A stretch of 64,000 nucleotides of DNA from Mycobacterium sp. (lineage in GTDB: Bacteria > Actinomycetota > Actinomycetes > Mycobacteriales > Mycobacteriaceae): positions 1-64,000 of the forward strand of contig NZ_PKEK01000036.1 in the NCBI RefSeq assembly GCF_002863225.1, in the 5' to 3' direction. Both the position numbers and the translations under genes were made by a program. How positions within the stretch are numbered: position 1 is the stretch's first letter; each line of letters starts with the position of its first letter. Shown here piece after piece: positions 18,636 through 28,109 of this stretch. The notes beneath the pieces are model-generated. The model saw nothing but the letters and a program-made list of their open reading frames with translations. It was not told the origin of the DNA and did not search any database.

Positions 18636-19100
18636 TCATTTCGAGTCCCTTGCCTCGCGGAGCTCTCTGAGCTGAGAACAGATGGCATCCGCGACCGTCG
18701 CGGGCTCTTCGTGTTCCCAGAACCTCAACACGGTCCATCCGCGAGTCGCGAGGACGGTATCGACCCGTCGATCCCTTTCGATGTTTGTATCAAGCTTTTG
18801 CGCCCACCATTCGCCGTTCGCCCGCGGCCGTGTCGCGTGGTCAGGGCAGCCGTGCCAAAAACACCCGTCGATGAAAACCGCTAGATGCAATGTCTTCCAA
18901 ACGATGTCAGCCTTACACCGGAAATCGGGTTCCGGCCGGGCGTCGACGCGGAATCGGATGCCGCGAGCGTGAAGGAGGCCGCGGACGAGTAGCTCGGCCT
19001 GAGTATCACGCCGGCGCTGCCTACTCATCCGGGAACGGACTGAGTCTGACGAGGCGGCAGGCCTCCCGCTAGTCGACGTCGAGTTCGCACTAACGGTCAT
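18636..19100 (-). CDS. vsr: Very short patch repair endonuclease Vsr
   Basis: 154 aa from ATG 19100. The fold signature is clear: QRRRDTQAELLVRGLLHARG, then the catalytic region KADIVW with Asp65, then FIDGCFWHGCPDH (zinc-binding Cys/His) and KLDTNIERDRRVD. Vsr nicks beside T:G mismatches that arise when 5-methylcytosine deaminates, and it normally partners a Dcm-type methylase, here the convergent neighbour. Its start overlaps the recD stop as ATGA (19097-19100), so it can be translated from the recC-recB-recD mRNA rather than with its methylase. Starting at the internal ATG (residue 25, MSRQRRRDT) is an alternative. Confidence 0.88.
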   Translation of the reverse strand: MTVSANSTSTSGRPAASSDSVRSRMSRQRRRDTQAELLVRGLLHARGIRFRVDARPEPDFRCKADIVWKTLHLAVFIDGCFWHGCPDHATRPRANGEWWAQKLDTNIERDRRVDTVLATRGWTVLRFWEHEEPATVADAICSQLRELREARDSK

Positions 19101-20797
19101 TGCTGCAACCTCAGTCCCAACCCCGTCGCCCGAACCGCCCGTCGTTCGATCGCCGCCCGCACAGAATCCTCCAACCCAACTACTAATACTTTCTTCTTCG
19201 CCCGAGTCACCGCCGTATAGAACAACTCCCGCGTCAACAGCCGCGAATCCTCGCCTGGCATCAGCACTGTCACTTCGTCGGCCTGGCTGCCCTGCGACTT
19301 GTGAATCGTCATCGCATGCGTGGTCTCGACATCGGACAGCCGGCTGGTCGCGAAGTCCAACGGCCCACTGGCACCTGCGATCACAGCCCGAAGACCGTCG
19401 GCGCGGACGACGACCACGCCGGTATCGCCGTTGTAGATGTGTAGCCCGTGGTCGTTGGCTGTCACGAGTAGCGGTCGCCCCGGATACCACTCCGTCCACG
19501 GCGGCTGGCCCGTCGACTCGGAAAGCCATTGCTCGACTAGCCGATTCCAGTGCCGCACTCCATACGGACCTTCCCGGTGCGCACACAGAAGCCGGTGCTC
19601 ATCGAGCGTCGTCAGCGCGACAGCGTCCGCACCGAACTGCGCCGCCTCGCGCAGGCGCAACGCATGCGGCAACAACACTGGGCGCAAAGCGTCCGACGCA
19701 TCGTCGGTCTCGACGAACTCGATGTGCTCGCCGCCGGCATGCAGCAGCTTTAACGCACGGTCGGCGTCTCCGACCCGGATCGCCTTGGCAAGAAGCCCGA
19801 TCGACTCGCCGTAGCGGTGCGAGGTCTTCAGTGTCGCCACCCGCATATCGCTGCGAGCCGAAATGCCCTCGACCAAATCGGCCAGCACGGCACCGGCTTC
19901 CACCGAAGCGAGCTGATCGGCGTCGCCGACCAGAATCAGCCGGGAGTCCGGGCGCACCGCCTCTAGCAGCCGAGCCATCATGGTCAGTGACACCATCGAC
20001 GTCTCGTCGACGACAATTACGTCGTGCGGCAACCGGTTTCCGCGGTTGTGCCGGAACCGCGATGACGTGTCCGGACGGCTGCCGAGTAACCGATGCAGCG
20101 TCATAGCCTGGAGCGAGCCGAGCCGCACGCGGTCGGACTCGTCCAGCTGGGCGACTTCGAGTTGTACGGCTTCGGCCAGACGAGCCGCCGCCTTCCCGGT
20201 GGGCGCCGCCAAAGCGATTCTCAGTCGGGACGCACCAGCCTGCTCGGTCAGCAACGCCAGCAGCCGCGCGACTGTCGTGGTCTTTCCGGTCCCCGGTCCA
20301 CCCGTCAGCACCGTGACCGCCTGCGCCAGAGCGATTTCCGCGGCCTCACGCTGCTCCTCGAAACCGGCCGGGAAAAGTCGCTTCGAGGCGGGCACATCGG
20401 CGGTCGGCTTGGAGACTTGCAGCGCCAGCAAGTCATCGCAGACCTGCTTCTCCTCGCGCCAATACCGGTCGAGGTACAGCAACCGGTCGTCGTAGAGGTG
20501 CAACACTTGATCGAGTAGCGGACTGTCCCGCACCGCCGCTGACCAGGTCCCAGCCGAGGGCCACGGCACGTCTTCGACATCGATGTCAGCAGCGATGGTC
20601 GCTAGTTCGATGCAGACTGATCCGCCGCGAAGCCCACGCACCAGCAGCGCGACCGCCAACGCCACGCGTTCGTCGGACTCTTTGCCGAGGACGCAGATTC
20701 GATCGGCAACCCGAATGTCCGAAATATCAAGCACACCAGCCTCATTGAATGCCGCCAACAAGCCGGACGTGCCGACGGCAAGCTCGACAGATGTCAC
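19097..20797 (-). CDS. recD: Exodeoxyribonuclease V subunit alpha RecD
   Basis: 566 aa from GTG 20797, which overlaps the recB stop (GTGA). SF1 helicase: LTGGPGTGKTTTVA at about 165-176, VIVDETSMVS (motif II), LILVGDADQLASV (motif III), and a C-terminal MTIHKSQGSQADEV and FYTAVTRAKKKV. RecD is the 5'-3' helicase subunit of RecBCD, which resects double-strand ends; in mycobacteria RecBCD serves mainly single-strand annealing. The length is close to that of M. tuberculosis RecD, so the C-terminus is intact although the gene borders the acquired island. Confidence 0.93.
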   Translation of the reverse strand: MTSVELAVGTSGLLAAFNEAGVLDISDIRVADRICVLGKESDERVALAVALLVRGLRGGSVCIELATIAADIDVEDVPWPSAGTWSAAVRDSPLLDQVLHLYDDRLLYLDRYWREEKQVCDDLLALQVSKPTADVPASKRLFPAGFEEQREAAEIALAQAVTVLTGGPGTGKTTTVARLLALLTEQAGASRLRIALAAPTGKAAARLAEAVQLEVAQLDESDRVRLGSLQAMTLHRLLGSRPDTSSRFRHNRGNRLPHDVIVVDETSMVSLTMMARLLEAVRPDSRLILVGDADQLASVEAGAVLADLVEGISARSDMRVATLKTSHRYGESIGLLAKAIRVGDADRALKLLHAGGEHIEFVETDDASDALRPVLLPHALRLREAAQFGADAVALTTLDEHRLLCAHREGPYGVRHWNRLVEQWLSESTGQPPWTEWYPGRPLLVTANDHGLHIYNGDTGVVVVRADGLRAVIAGASGPLDFATSRLSDVETTHAMTIHKSQGSQADEVTVLMPGEDSRLLTRELFYTAVTRAKKKVLVVGLEDSVRAAIERRAVRATGLGLRLQQ

Positions 20798-23700
20798 GCC
20801 GCCTGCCTCCCCTCGTCGAGCAGGTCCGAGAGCGCAATCACTAGGCCGGCGGGTGGCTGCCAGCTGAACACGCCGCAAGGCTCCCCGTCGATCACTGGCG
20901 TGTCCGCCCCGCACATGCCCCGCACGAACAGATACAAGACCCCGCCGAGATGCAACGAAGGGTCGTAATCAGGCACCCGCCAACGCAGAAAACGATGCAG
21001 CACAACGGTGTACAGCAGCGCCTGCAGGGGATAATCGGAGTGCAGCATGGCTTCGGTCATCCGCGCGGACCCATAGTCAGCAGCGTTGTCGCCGAGGTAG
21101 TTGGTCTTGTAGTCGACTACCAGGTAGCGCTGATCCGGCAGTCGCAGCACCACGTCGATCGAGCCGGACAAGTAGCCCCGCAGCGATTGGTTCCCTAACG
21201 CGGCCGACGTCAGGCGATCGACATATGGAGCGAAAGGATCGTCGTCCGGCAAGTAAGCGCCTAGCAGCTCGCCGACATCGGACACCGACACGTTCGGCGC
21301 GGCGCCACGCAGATCACCGCCGGCAAGCGGGATCTCGAAGTCCAACTCCCGCAACCGGTCTGGGAAGCCAATCTGCCGCAACGTCAGACCGCCGGCCAGC
21401 GGACCAAGCGACGTGTCATGCAGAGGCACCAGTGCCGCGGCCAAGTCCGCAGGCGTCACATCCACCGGATACCAGTTCAACTCTCGTCGCGCGTGCGTCT
21501 CGAGCTCCACAGCCAAGTCCGCCGCAAACGGGTCGGCCTTCTCGAGCACCGCGTGCACCAACGAACCGAACGTCGCACCGCGAGGCAGCGCAGCCATCGG
21601 CGAGGCCACCACAGGCCCGGATGCGTTCTCGATCAACGCAATATCACCGGTCTCGTCATCTAGCTCGGTGACCTCCGGCTCGCTGGTCACTCCGACCGTC
21701 TCGGCTACCCGAACCAGACCCGAGTACGAGGTGCGTCGCCATCCGGTGTCGATCGAGCGGTGGAAGTGCCGCATCTCCAGGTCCGAGGGCTCCGGCTTGG
21801 CAGGCACCGGGGGAGCGGCCGCGATCACCGACGTTTCGATCACCGGGCCGCCCGCGGCCTCCCACTCCCGGAACCGCGCCATCACGTCGTCGTCGGAAAT
21901 CTTTGGCGGATCGCACCGGTCAGGCACCTGAGCCTCACCCGGCCGGCGGCCACGCAACAGCCGTGAGAGACCTCCGTTGGGTTCGTCGTAGGCGGGCGCC
22001 CACCACACGACCACCTGCGATTGAGCGCGTGTCATTGCCACATAGCTCAGCCGGCTGACGTCGCTGGCCTCCTCCCGGCGGCCCCGCTGCTTGGCGGCCG
22101 CGACGCCGGGGCCGTTCTTGCCGCCGACATACAGGCAGCGCACCTCGTCGTCGTGGAAGACCACCATGTCGTAGTCCTGGACGTTGCGGTTGAATGCGAA
22201 CGGCACGTAGACGACGGGGAATTGCAAACCCTTCGCCGCATATACGGTCATCACCTGCACCGCGGTGGCGTCGCTATCCAGTCGACGGTTGCGTTCGGTT
22301 GCGCCGCTGCGCTCTTCGCGTTGCTTGCGCAGCCAATCGCGTAGCCCCGGCAAGCCCAGCTGCTCGTTGTGGGCGACGTCCTGCAGCAACTGGGTGACGT
22401 GCGCAAGATCGGTCATCCGTCGCTCACCGTCCTGCCACGACAGCACCCGCGCACCCATCCCGCGCAACTGCGCGGCTTCGAACACCGCGGCGACTCCGCG
22501 ATCCCTCGCATGCGCGGACCATTCGCGCAGCGCGTCGGCAATACGATCGGTGAGCGAGTCACCGCCGGACACAAGGGTTTCCGCGGTCTCCCCGAAGAAC
22601 ACCGTCGCGGCGGCGGCGCGCACCATCCCTGGGCGGTGTGGTTGGTCGAATGCCTCCAACAGGCAGAGCCAGTCCGCCGCGGCCTCCGAGGTGAACACGT
22701 CGGTGTTGCCGGGGTAGACGACGGGAATGCCGTCGTCACTCAGCGCCTGAAAGCAGACCTCCGCGTCCCTGTGCCTCTCGACGATCACTGCGATGTCGCG
22801 GGCCCTCAGCGGCTCACCGTCGAAAGTCGCACCGCTGGCCAGCAGCGCACGGATGTCGGCTGCGAGGTCGGCACCGATGTGCTCTCGCGTGTTGCTAATG
22901 GGTGGACTCTGAACACCGCTGCGGCCCAGTGTTTCTCGCGCGACCACCCGCAGCCGAAACGGATCGTTGTGTGGCGCGCCCACGAGCCGGTGACCCTGAT
23001 GGTGTGCCTTGACATCCTCCACGACGATGGCGGCGTCACCGAGTTGAGCGCCGCTCAGCACCACCTGAAGGTGATCCAGCAGCGCAGAGTCGCTGCGCCA
23101 GTTGGTGTCCAGTGTCTTCTTGTCACCTGCTGTCTCCGCGGCCTCCAGATACGTCACGATGTCGCCGCCGCGAAACGCGTAGATCGCCTGCTTCGGGTCG
23201 CCGATCAGGATCACCGTCGAGTGCCCGCTGAACGCGCGGTCGATCACCTCCCATTGCACCCGGTCGGTGTCCTGGAACTCGTCCACCATGACGATCGGCC
23301 AACGGTGACGCATCCGCGCTTGGGCAGGGGAGTGGTCGGTATCCAGCGCGGCGGCCAGTCGGCTCAGCAGGTCGTCGTAGCCCAGCACGCCGAGGCGACG
23401 CTTGCGGGTGTCTAGCTCGGCCAGAACGGCTTTCGCGAAATCGACACGGGCAGCGGCCTCCGAGCCTGGGTCCGCATCGACCGGCCGCAGCTCGGCGGCC
23501 GGATTGTTGACGGCCTCGCGCCCCAGCTGTAAAGCGTCACCGTACTGCAACACCGGATTGTCACGTTCCGCGCCGAAATGAGCCAGATACAGATCGGCGA
23601 CGATCTCGGCGGTCAGGTCGTCGAGGCTTTCCAACAGCGTGACGGTGGACGACGTGTCACCGGCCACCCCAAGCGATTTCAGCACCAGTTGGCAGAACTG

Positions 23701-24072
23701 GTGCGTGGTGGCGATCGTCGCTGCGTCGAAACCGGCCAGCGCATCACGCAGCCGTTGCTTACGCGCCTCACGTTCGTCGTCAGGGGCAGTTATCAGATGC
23801 GCCACCAGTTGGTTCTCGCCGACCGTCGAGGGATCATCGAAAGCGGCTACGGCATCGACGATTTGACGGCGTACCCGTTCACGAAGCTCTTGGCTGGCCG
23901 ATCGACTGAAGGTGATGAGCAGCATCTGATCCAGCGTGGCTTTGCCCTCGGCGAGATAGCGCGTCACCAGCCCGGCCAACGCGAACGTCTTGCCGGTGCC
24001 CGCGCTGGCCTGCAGCACGGTGGTGGACTTTTCGGCCGGCAACGAGCCGAGCAGGTCGAAGGGCTCCATCAC
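20794..24072 (-). CDS. recB: Exodeoxyribonuclease V subunit beta RecB
   Basis: 1092 aa from GTG 24072 (overlapping the recC stop); ATG 24069 is equally possible. UvrD-type motifs: ASAGTGKTFAL at 22-32, VMVDEFQDTD at about 261-270, TNWRSD, VMTVYAAKGLQFPVVYVP and YVAMTRAQSQVVVWW. The C-terminal nuclease domain retains YLVVDYKTNYLGD near residue 990 with the metal-binding Asp and catalytic Lys of RecB-type nucleases. It supplies the 3'-5' helicase and the single nuclease site of RecBCD. It is joined to recC and recD by 4-base overlaps. Confidence 0.95.
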   Translation of the reverse strand: MMEPFDLLGSLPAEKSTTVLQASAGTGKTFALAGLVTRYLAEGKATLDQMLLITFSRSASQELRERVRRQIVDAVAAFDDPSTVGENQLVAHLITAPDDEREARKQRLRDALAGFDAATIATTHQFCQLVLKSLGVAGDTSSTVTLLESLDDLTAEIVADLYLAHFGAERDNPVLQYGDALQLGREAVNNPAAELRPVDADPGSEAAARVDFAKAVLAELDTRKRRLGVLGYDDLLSRLAAALDTDHSPAQARMRHRWPIVMVDEFQDTDRVQWEVIDRAFSGHSTVILIGDPKQAIYAFRGGDIVTYLEAAETAGDKKTLDTNWRSDSALLDHLQVVLSGAQLGDAAIVVEDVKAHHQGHRLVGAPHNDPFRLRVVARETLGRSGVQSPPISNTREHIGADLAADIRALLASGATFDGEPLRARDIAVIVERHRDAEVCFQALSDDGIPVVYPGNTDVFTSEAAADWLCLLEAFDQPHRPGMVRAAAATVFFGETAETLVSGGDSLTDRIADALREWSAHARDRGVAAVFEAAQLRGMGARVLSWQDGERRMTDLAHVTQLLQDVAHNEQLGLPGLRDWLRKQREERSGATERNRRLDSDATAVQVMTVYAAKGLQFPVVYVPFAFNRNVQDYDMVVFHDDEVRCLYVGGKNGPGVAAAKQRGRREEASDVSRLSYVAMTRAQSQVVVWWAPAYDEPNGGLSRLLRGRRPGEAQVPDRCDPPKISDDDVMARFREWEAAGGPVIETSVIAAAPPVPAKPEPSDLEMRHFHRSIDTGWRRTSYSGLVRVAETVGVTSEPEVTELDDETGDIALIENASGPVVASPMAALPRGATFGSLVHAVLEKADPFAADLAVELETHARRELNWYPVDVTPADLAAALVPLHDTSLGPLAGGLTLRQIGFPDRLRELDFEIPLAGGDLRGAAPNVSVSDVGELLGAYLPDDDPFAPYVDRLTSAALGNQSLRGYLSGSIDVVLRLPDQRYLVVDYKTNYLGDNAADYGSARMTEAMLHSDYPLQALLYTVVLHRFLRWRVPDYDPSLHLGGVLYLFVRGMCGADTPVIDGEPCGVFSWQPPAGLVIALSDLLDEGRQAA

Positions 24073-27000
24073 GTCGGGATCCTCTCGGCCCGAAGCATCG
24101 GCAGCCAGAGTCGGCAGGCGTAGGCGCCGAGCCGGTTCTTCTCGCCGTCGAACTCCTCACCCGACCGCAACGGCGTCATCAAATCGGACAGCGGGGCACC
24201 CTTACCCCAGGCCCGCTCGTGCGCCGGCGACTGATCCTCTCCTGGGAATCGATTGGTCTTCCACCGGTATCCCGCCGCATTTTCAGGATCGTCGCCTTCA
24301 TACCGCGCGACCGCCCACGCGTACGACGTCTTGACCGGCAGCGGAAGCGGCTCACGTCGACCGGCGTCGTAAATCGCCACCAGCTCGCGCAGCACCTCCA
24401 CGGCGTCACCGTCGGGCCGGCCGATCTCCTCGACCCGCGGGTTGGTGCCGCGCTTCGGTCGTCCGATGCACGCGGCTGACCAGTCCCGGCGGGCATCGCG
24501 AGCGAACAACGCCAGCAACGGAATCCACGATGCCAGCAGATGCTTACCGTCCAGCTTGGAATACGTCACCGACACCAGGCGCGTGCCGTACACCGCCGGC
24601 ACGGTTCCGCTCAGGCGTCGACCGCCGCCGAGTTCGATGTCGACGTCATACGGTTCGGCGTCCGCCGTCCGGTACTGCGTGGCTTCGATGGCCAACAGGT
24701 TCGCTTGGTCGCGAATCTCAGTTGCCTTGCGCCACCCCAGGTGTCCCGGCGGCAACGTGCCGCGGCGCCACTCCGCGTCGCGTGCCTGCTCGGCGGTCAT
24801 GCCCCGGAGAATGTCGTGGAGTATCCGGTCGCCGACCGTCCACTCCTCGAGGTTGTCGAGGTCGACGGGCATGGCGTCTTCGATGCCGTCGACGTCGCGC
24901 GGCAGGGTGAATTCCAGCGCCCGGAAGAAGCCTTTCACCGGGTCGCTGAAGAAGCCGATCAGGTCGGCCAGGATGACGTCGTCGGCGGGTGGGTAGGGCA
25001 GCGGCTTGGAGATGAACGCGGGACGCTCGCTGCGCTCGCCGGCGCTGACCTTCGCGGCGCGCAGCGCGATCGGGTCGAAGCTGAACGGCACACTCGGCAC
25101 CAGTTCGCCGGGAATGACGTTGCGAATGTCGAACGGCTGCAACGGATGTTCGACGACGATGCGCGTGCGGATCTTCTCCGGTGTGGTCAAGTCGAGGGTG
25201 TCCAGCAGTTCGTCCAGCGGCACCGCCGGCGGTCGGGGGAGACCCGAGTATTGGTTGGCGCCAGTGTAAGTGATGACCAGCTTCTCGGTGGCCGCGCCGA
25301 TAGCGTCGAGCAGCAATTGTCGATCCTCAGAACGGATGTCGCGCTCACCGGTCATCGGATCGCGGGCCAGCGTGTCGTCACCGTCGACCACGCCGAGGCG
25401 CGGGAAGACGCCGTCGTCGAGACCCACCAGGCAGACCACCCGGTGCGGCACCGACCGCATCGGCACCATCGTGCACACCGTCAGCGTTCCAGTGCGGAAG
25501 TTGGCCCGAGTCGGGCGACCGGCCAGGTGCTGGTCGAGCAATGCCCGGATGTCGGGTAGCCGCAGTGTCGTGTCGCCGCGAGAACCGGCTTGCTCCAACA
25601 CTTCTGCGAACTCGCGCTCGACCTGACGGGTCTGCCAGGCATCAGCGTCGCTGGTGCGCGTCAAAGAGCTGATGCCCTCGGCCAAGCCGGTGAGCCAATC
25701 GCGGAGCGGTCGTGCACCGGACAACGCGTTGGCTGTCCTTTCGAGTCGGCAAACGAATTCGGCCAGCTGGCCAGCCAACTCGACCTTATTGCTGCCGACG
25801 TCGTCGAGCGGCAGCGTGTTGTCGATCCAGGCGTGTGCGTCGTCGGACATCGCGACGCCCGCAAGAATTCGATCGATACCGAAACGCCATGTGTTGTGGA
25901 CGAAGTCGACGTGGTAGGGCTTGCGATGTTCGCGGTCGAAGCCCCACCGAATGTTCGCCTGCCGCACCCATCGGGTGATCGACTCCAAGTCGTCATCGGC
26001 AAAGCCGAACCGGGCTCGTACCGGTGCGGCTTCCGCGATGTTGAGCACCTCGCTGGCCGTCACCCGGCCGTCGGCCAACGCGAGCAATTGTGCGGCCAGG
26101 GACAGCAGCGGATTGGTCTGAATTAGTGACCGGTCGGCGAGCTTGACCCGCAGCCGGTGAGCCGGGTGGGCGCCGTGCACCACGTCGCCGAGTCCGAAGT
26201 CAGCGACGATCAGCGGTGCATACGTCTCGATGTCCGGGCACATCACCAAGATGTCACGCGGCTGCAAGGTGGGATCGTCTTGCAGCAGACCGAGCAGGAC
26301 TTCGCGCAGCACATCGACCTGACGGGCCGGGCCGTGGCAGCTGTGCACCTGCACTGAGCGATCATCCGCGACGTGCGTACGTCCTTGTGGCCGAACAGCA
26401 TTGGCGGCAATGTCGGACTGCAGCCAACCCAGAAGTGTCTCCGAATGGTTCCCGCTGGGCAGGTATTCGTCGGTGTGTACCTCGGAGGGCAGGCTGCGTT
26501 GTAGTTCCCGGAGGTCACGGCCGAGCGTGGCTAGCAGCGGATGGTCGACCTCGCGGTGGCTGGCGTCGTCGCGCCGCGGGATGGAACCCCGATGAATGGC
26601 GAGCTTCTGCCACAGCGCGTCGCTGGGGTGAGGGAGCCACAGATGCAGGTCGTGGTGGGTCGACACCGCCTGCAACAGCTCGATGTCGGTCGAGGCGAGC
26701 CGGGTGTGCCCGAACAGCGATAGCCGCGCAGGCAGGTCGCTCGGTCCCTCTTGTAGCCGCGACACGGTCTTCTGCTGGCGGATGTGTGGGGGATCGGCGT
26801 CGATACGTTCGACGAGCGCGCGCCACAGCTCGGGCTGCCAATGCAGGTCGTCGTCGACGCCTTTTGCGCTGCCTTCGAACCAGTCGATCAGCAGTTGCGG
26901 CCGTTGTCGAGCGTAGGAGGCGAACAGTCCGGCGAGTCGCCGCGCGACCGAATACCGTCGGCCCCTTCGCAACTCGGCTTCATCGCCTGCATCGAATTGG

Positions 27001-27353
27001 CCGAGGTGCCTGGCCAGGATCGCGCACCACGGCTGGTCGAGCGAGCCGTCGATCGTCTCGATCAGCGGCCACGTCATTGCGTCCGGTGACCAGGGATCGT
27101 CGTCGACCGTGCCAGTGATCTCCGCGATCAGCGAGCCCGGGCTCCGGAACGCTATTCCCGCACACACCCCGTCGCCGTTACCGCCGGCGCCCAGGATGTG
27201 TGACAGCCGCTGACTCAGCCAGCGTTCGACACCGCGGGCCGGCACCAGGACGAGTTCCTCGGCGAACGGATCCGGCAGCGGACTCGCCAGCAACGCGCCC
27301 AGACCGTTCGCTAGCTGGTCAGGGCGCTCGGCACGGTGGACGTGGAGTGCCAT
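24069..27353 (-). CDS. recC: Exodeoxyribonuclease V subunit gamma RecC
   Basis: 1094 aa, first gene of the recC-recB-recD-vsr unit. The N-terminus LVLVPARGVERWLSQRLS is typical of RecC, an SF1 helicase-like protein that has lost its ATPase motifs and scans for recombination hotspots as the scaffold of RecBCD. No Walker A is present, as expected. RVVCLVGLDDGVFPR in the middle is the remnant of helicase motif V. The gene order recC-recB-recD on one strand is that of M. tuberculosis Rv0631c-Rv0629c. Confidence 0.94.
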   Translation of the reverse strand: MALHVHRAERPDQLANGLGALLASPLPDPFAEELVLVPARGVERWLSQRLSHILGAGGNGDGVCAGIAFRSPGSLIAEITGTVDDDPWSPDAMTWPLIETIDGSLDQPWCAILARHLGQFDAGDEAELRRGRRYSVARRLAGLFASYARQRPQLLIDWFEGSAKGVDDDLHWQPELWRALVERIDADPPHIRQQKTVSRLQEGPSDLPARLSLFGHTRLASTDIELLQAVSTHHDLHLWLPHPSDALWQKLAIHRGSIPRRDDASHREVDHPLLATLGRDLRELQRSLPSEVHTDEYLPSGNHSETLLGWLQSDIAANAVRPQGRTHVADDRSVQVHSCHGPARQVDVLREVLLGLLQDDPTLQPRDILVMCPDIETYAPLIVADFGLGDVVHGAHPAHRLRVKLADRSLIQTNPLLSLAAQLLALADGRVTASEVLNIAEAAPVRARFGFADDDLESITRWVRQANIRWGFDREHRKPYHVDFVHNTWRFGIDRILAGVAMSDDAHAWIDNTLPLDDVGSNKVELAGQLAEFVCRLERTANALSGARPLRDWLTGLAEGISSLTRTSDADAWQTRQVEREFAEVLEQAGSRGDTTLRLPDIRALLDQHLAGRPTRANFRTGTLTVCTMVPMRSVPHRVVCLVGLDDGVFPRLGVVDGDDTLARDPMTGERDIRSEDRQLLLDAIGAATEKLVITYTGANQYSGLPRPPAVPLDELLDTLDLTTPEKIRTRIVVEHPLQPFDIRNVIPGELVPSVPFSFDPIALRAAKVSAGERSERPAFISKPLPYPPADDVILADLIGFFSDPVKGFFRALEFTLPRDVDGIEDAMPVDLDNLEEWTVGDRILHDILRGMTAEQARDAEWRRGTLPPGHLGWRKATEIRDQANLLAIEATQYRTADAEPYDVDIELGGGRRLSGTVPAVYGTRLVSVTYSKLDGKHLLASWIPLLALFARDARRDWSAACIGRPKRGTNPRVEEIGRPDGDAVEVLRELVAIYDAGRREPLPLPVKTSYAWAVARYEGDDPENAAGYRWKTNRFPGEDQSPAHERAWGKGAPLSDLMTPLRSGEEFDGEKNRLGAYACRLWLPMLRAERIPT

Positions 27354-27404
27354 CAGTGGCCACCCTAGGGCCGAGCGTGAGGTGAGGTGGCGGGATTAGG
27401 CAAA

Positions 27405-27431
27405 TTGTCGTACCAACGTACTAAACGACAA
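27405..27431. promoter_or_regulatory. Inverted repeat upstream of recC
   Basis: TTGTCGT (27405-27411) and ACGACAA (27425-27431) form 7-base arms around a 13-base spacer, in the 91-base gap between recC and the VWA gene. It is 50-80 bases upstream of the recC start, so it could be an operator for the rec operon. TTGTC is also the core of the mycobacterial PafBC (RecA-independent DNA-damage) promoter, but the rest of that consensus, a TAnnnT at the right spacing facing recC, is not met. Function uncertain. Confidence 0.3.
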
Positions 27432-27444
27432 ATAGGAGCTCGGC

Positions 27445-28089
27445 TCACTCATCTGCCGAGGTTCTACGCTGCATGTCGGTGAACTCAGGCATGGCGGCGG
27501 CTGGGTTGATCAGGCGGGCGTCGCGGTAGCCGCGGACGTTGCCTGACGCCGCCATCATCGCTTCACGGGACTTGCCCTTCGCGTAGGTCATAGCGTTCGA
27601 CTCTTTGACGCCCAAGCCCTTGCCGACTTCGACAGCGTCCTGATCGGCACCCATGTAGAGAAATTCCCATCCATGGTCGTTCGTTTGTTGCTCCACAAGG
27701 GCTTTGATGTCTGGTTGCCGCCATTCGCGGCTGGCGTTCTCCAAACCGTCGGTCATGATTGCCACGACGACCGTGCCGGGCTTGTTCTCCTCGGGCAGAG
27801 CGTTGATTTCGGCGGCAGTGTCTGTGATGAGCTTGCCCATCGAGTCGTGTAGCGCTGTCATGCCGCGCGGAAACAACGCCAGCGGGGGCACCTGTCCGAT
27901 GGCGATGCCGCGGTAGACCACTTCGTACTCGTTGTCGAACTGCGCCAGCGTCGCGGTGCACAGCCCTTCGCCAGCGCGCTGCTCGTTGACGAAGGCCTCG
28001 AAGCCGCCGATGACATCGGACGCGATGGATTGCATCGACCCGGAGCGGTCAAGTAGGAACACCAGGTGGGTGAGGTTCGGGTTTGACAT
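27445..28089 (-). CDS. von Willebrand factor A (VWA) domain protein
   Basis: 214 aa, a single VWA domain. The MIDAS metal site is visible as DRSGS (residues 14-18), with a later TALHDS and MTDGLEN supplying the Thr and Asp ligands. There is no signal peptide or membrane segment, so it is probably cytosolic. It follows a small helical protein gene on the same strand by 20 bases. Cytosolic VWA proteins often act with a partner ATPase or as part of stress or tellurite-type complexes, but no such partner is next to it, so its role is unknown. Confidence 0.75.
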   Translation of the reverse strand: MSNPNLTHLVFLLDRSGSMQSIASDVIGGFEAFVNEQRAGEGLCTATLAQFDNEYEVVYRGIAIGQVPPLALFPRGMTALHDSMGKLITDTAAEINALPEENKPGTVVVAIMTDGLENASREWRQPDIKALVEQQTNDHGWEFLYMGADQDAVEVGKGLGVKESNAMTYAKGKSREAMMAASGNVRGYRDARLINPAAAMPEFTDMQRRTSADE

Positions 28090-28109
28090 GAGTGATCCTT
28101 TCCAGATCG

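Noticed and set aside
22369..25559. Long plus-strand frames inside recB and recC
   Set aside because: Typical third-position shadows of high-GC coding; the minus-strand genes carry complete RecB and RecC signatures.
27405..27431. A PafBC (RecA-independent DNA damage) promoter for recC
   Set aside because: TTGTC is present but the required second element at the right spacing and direction is missing; retained only as an inverted repeat.
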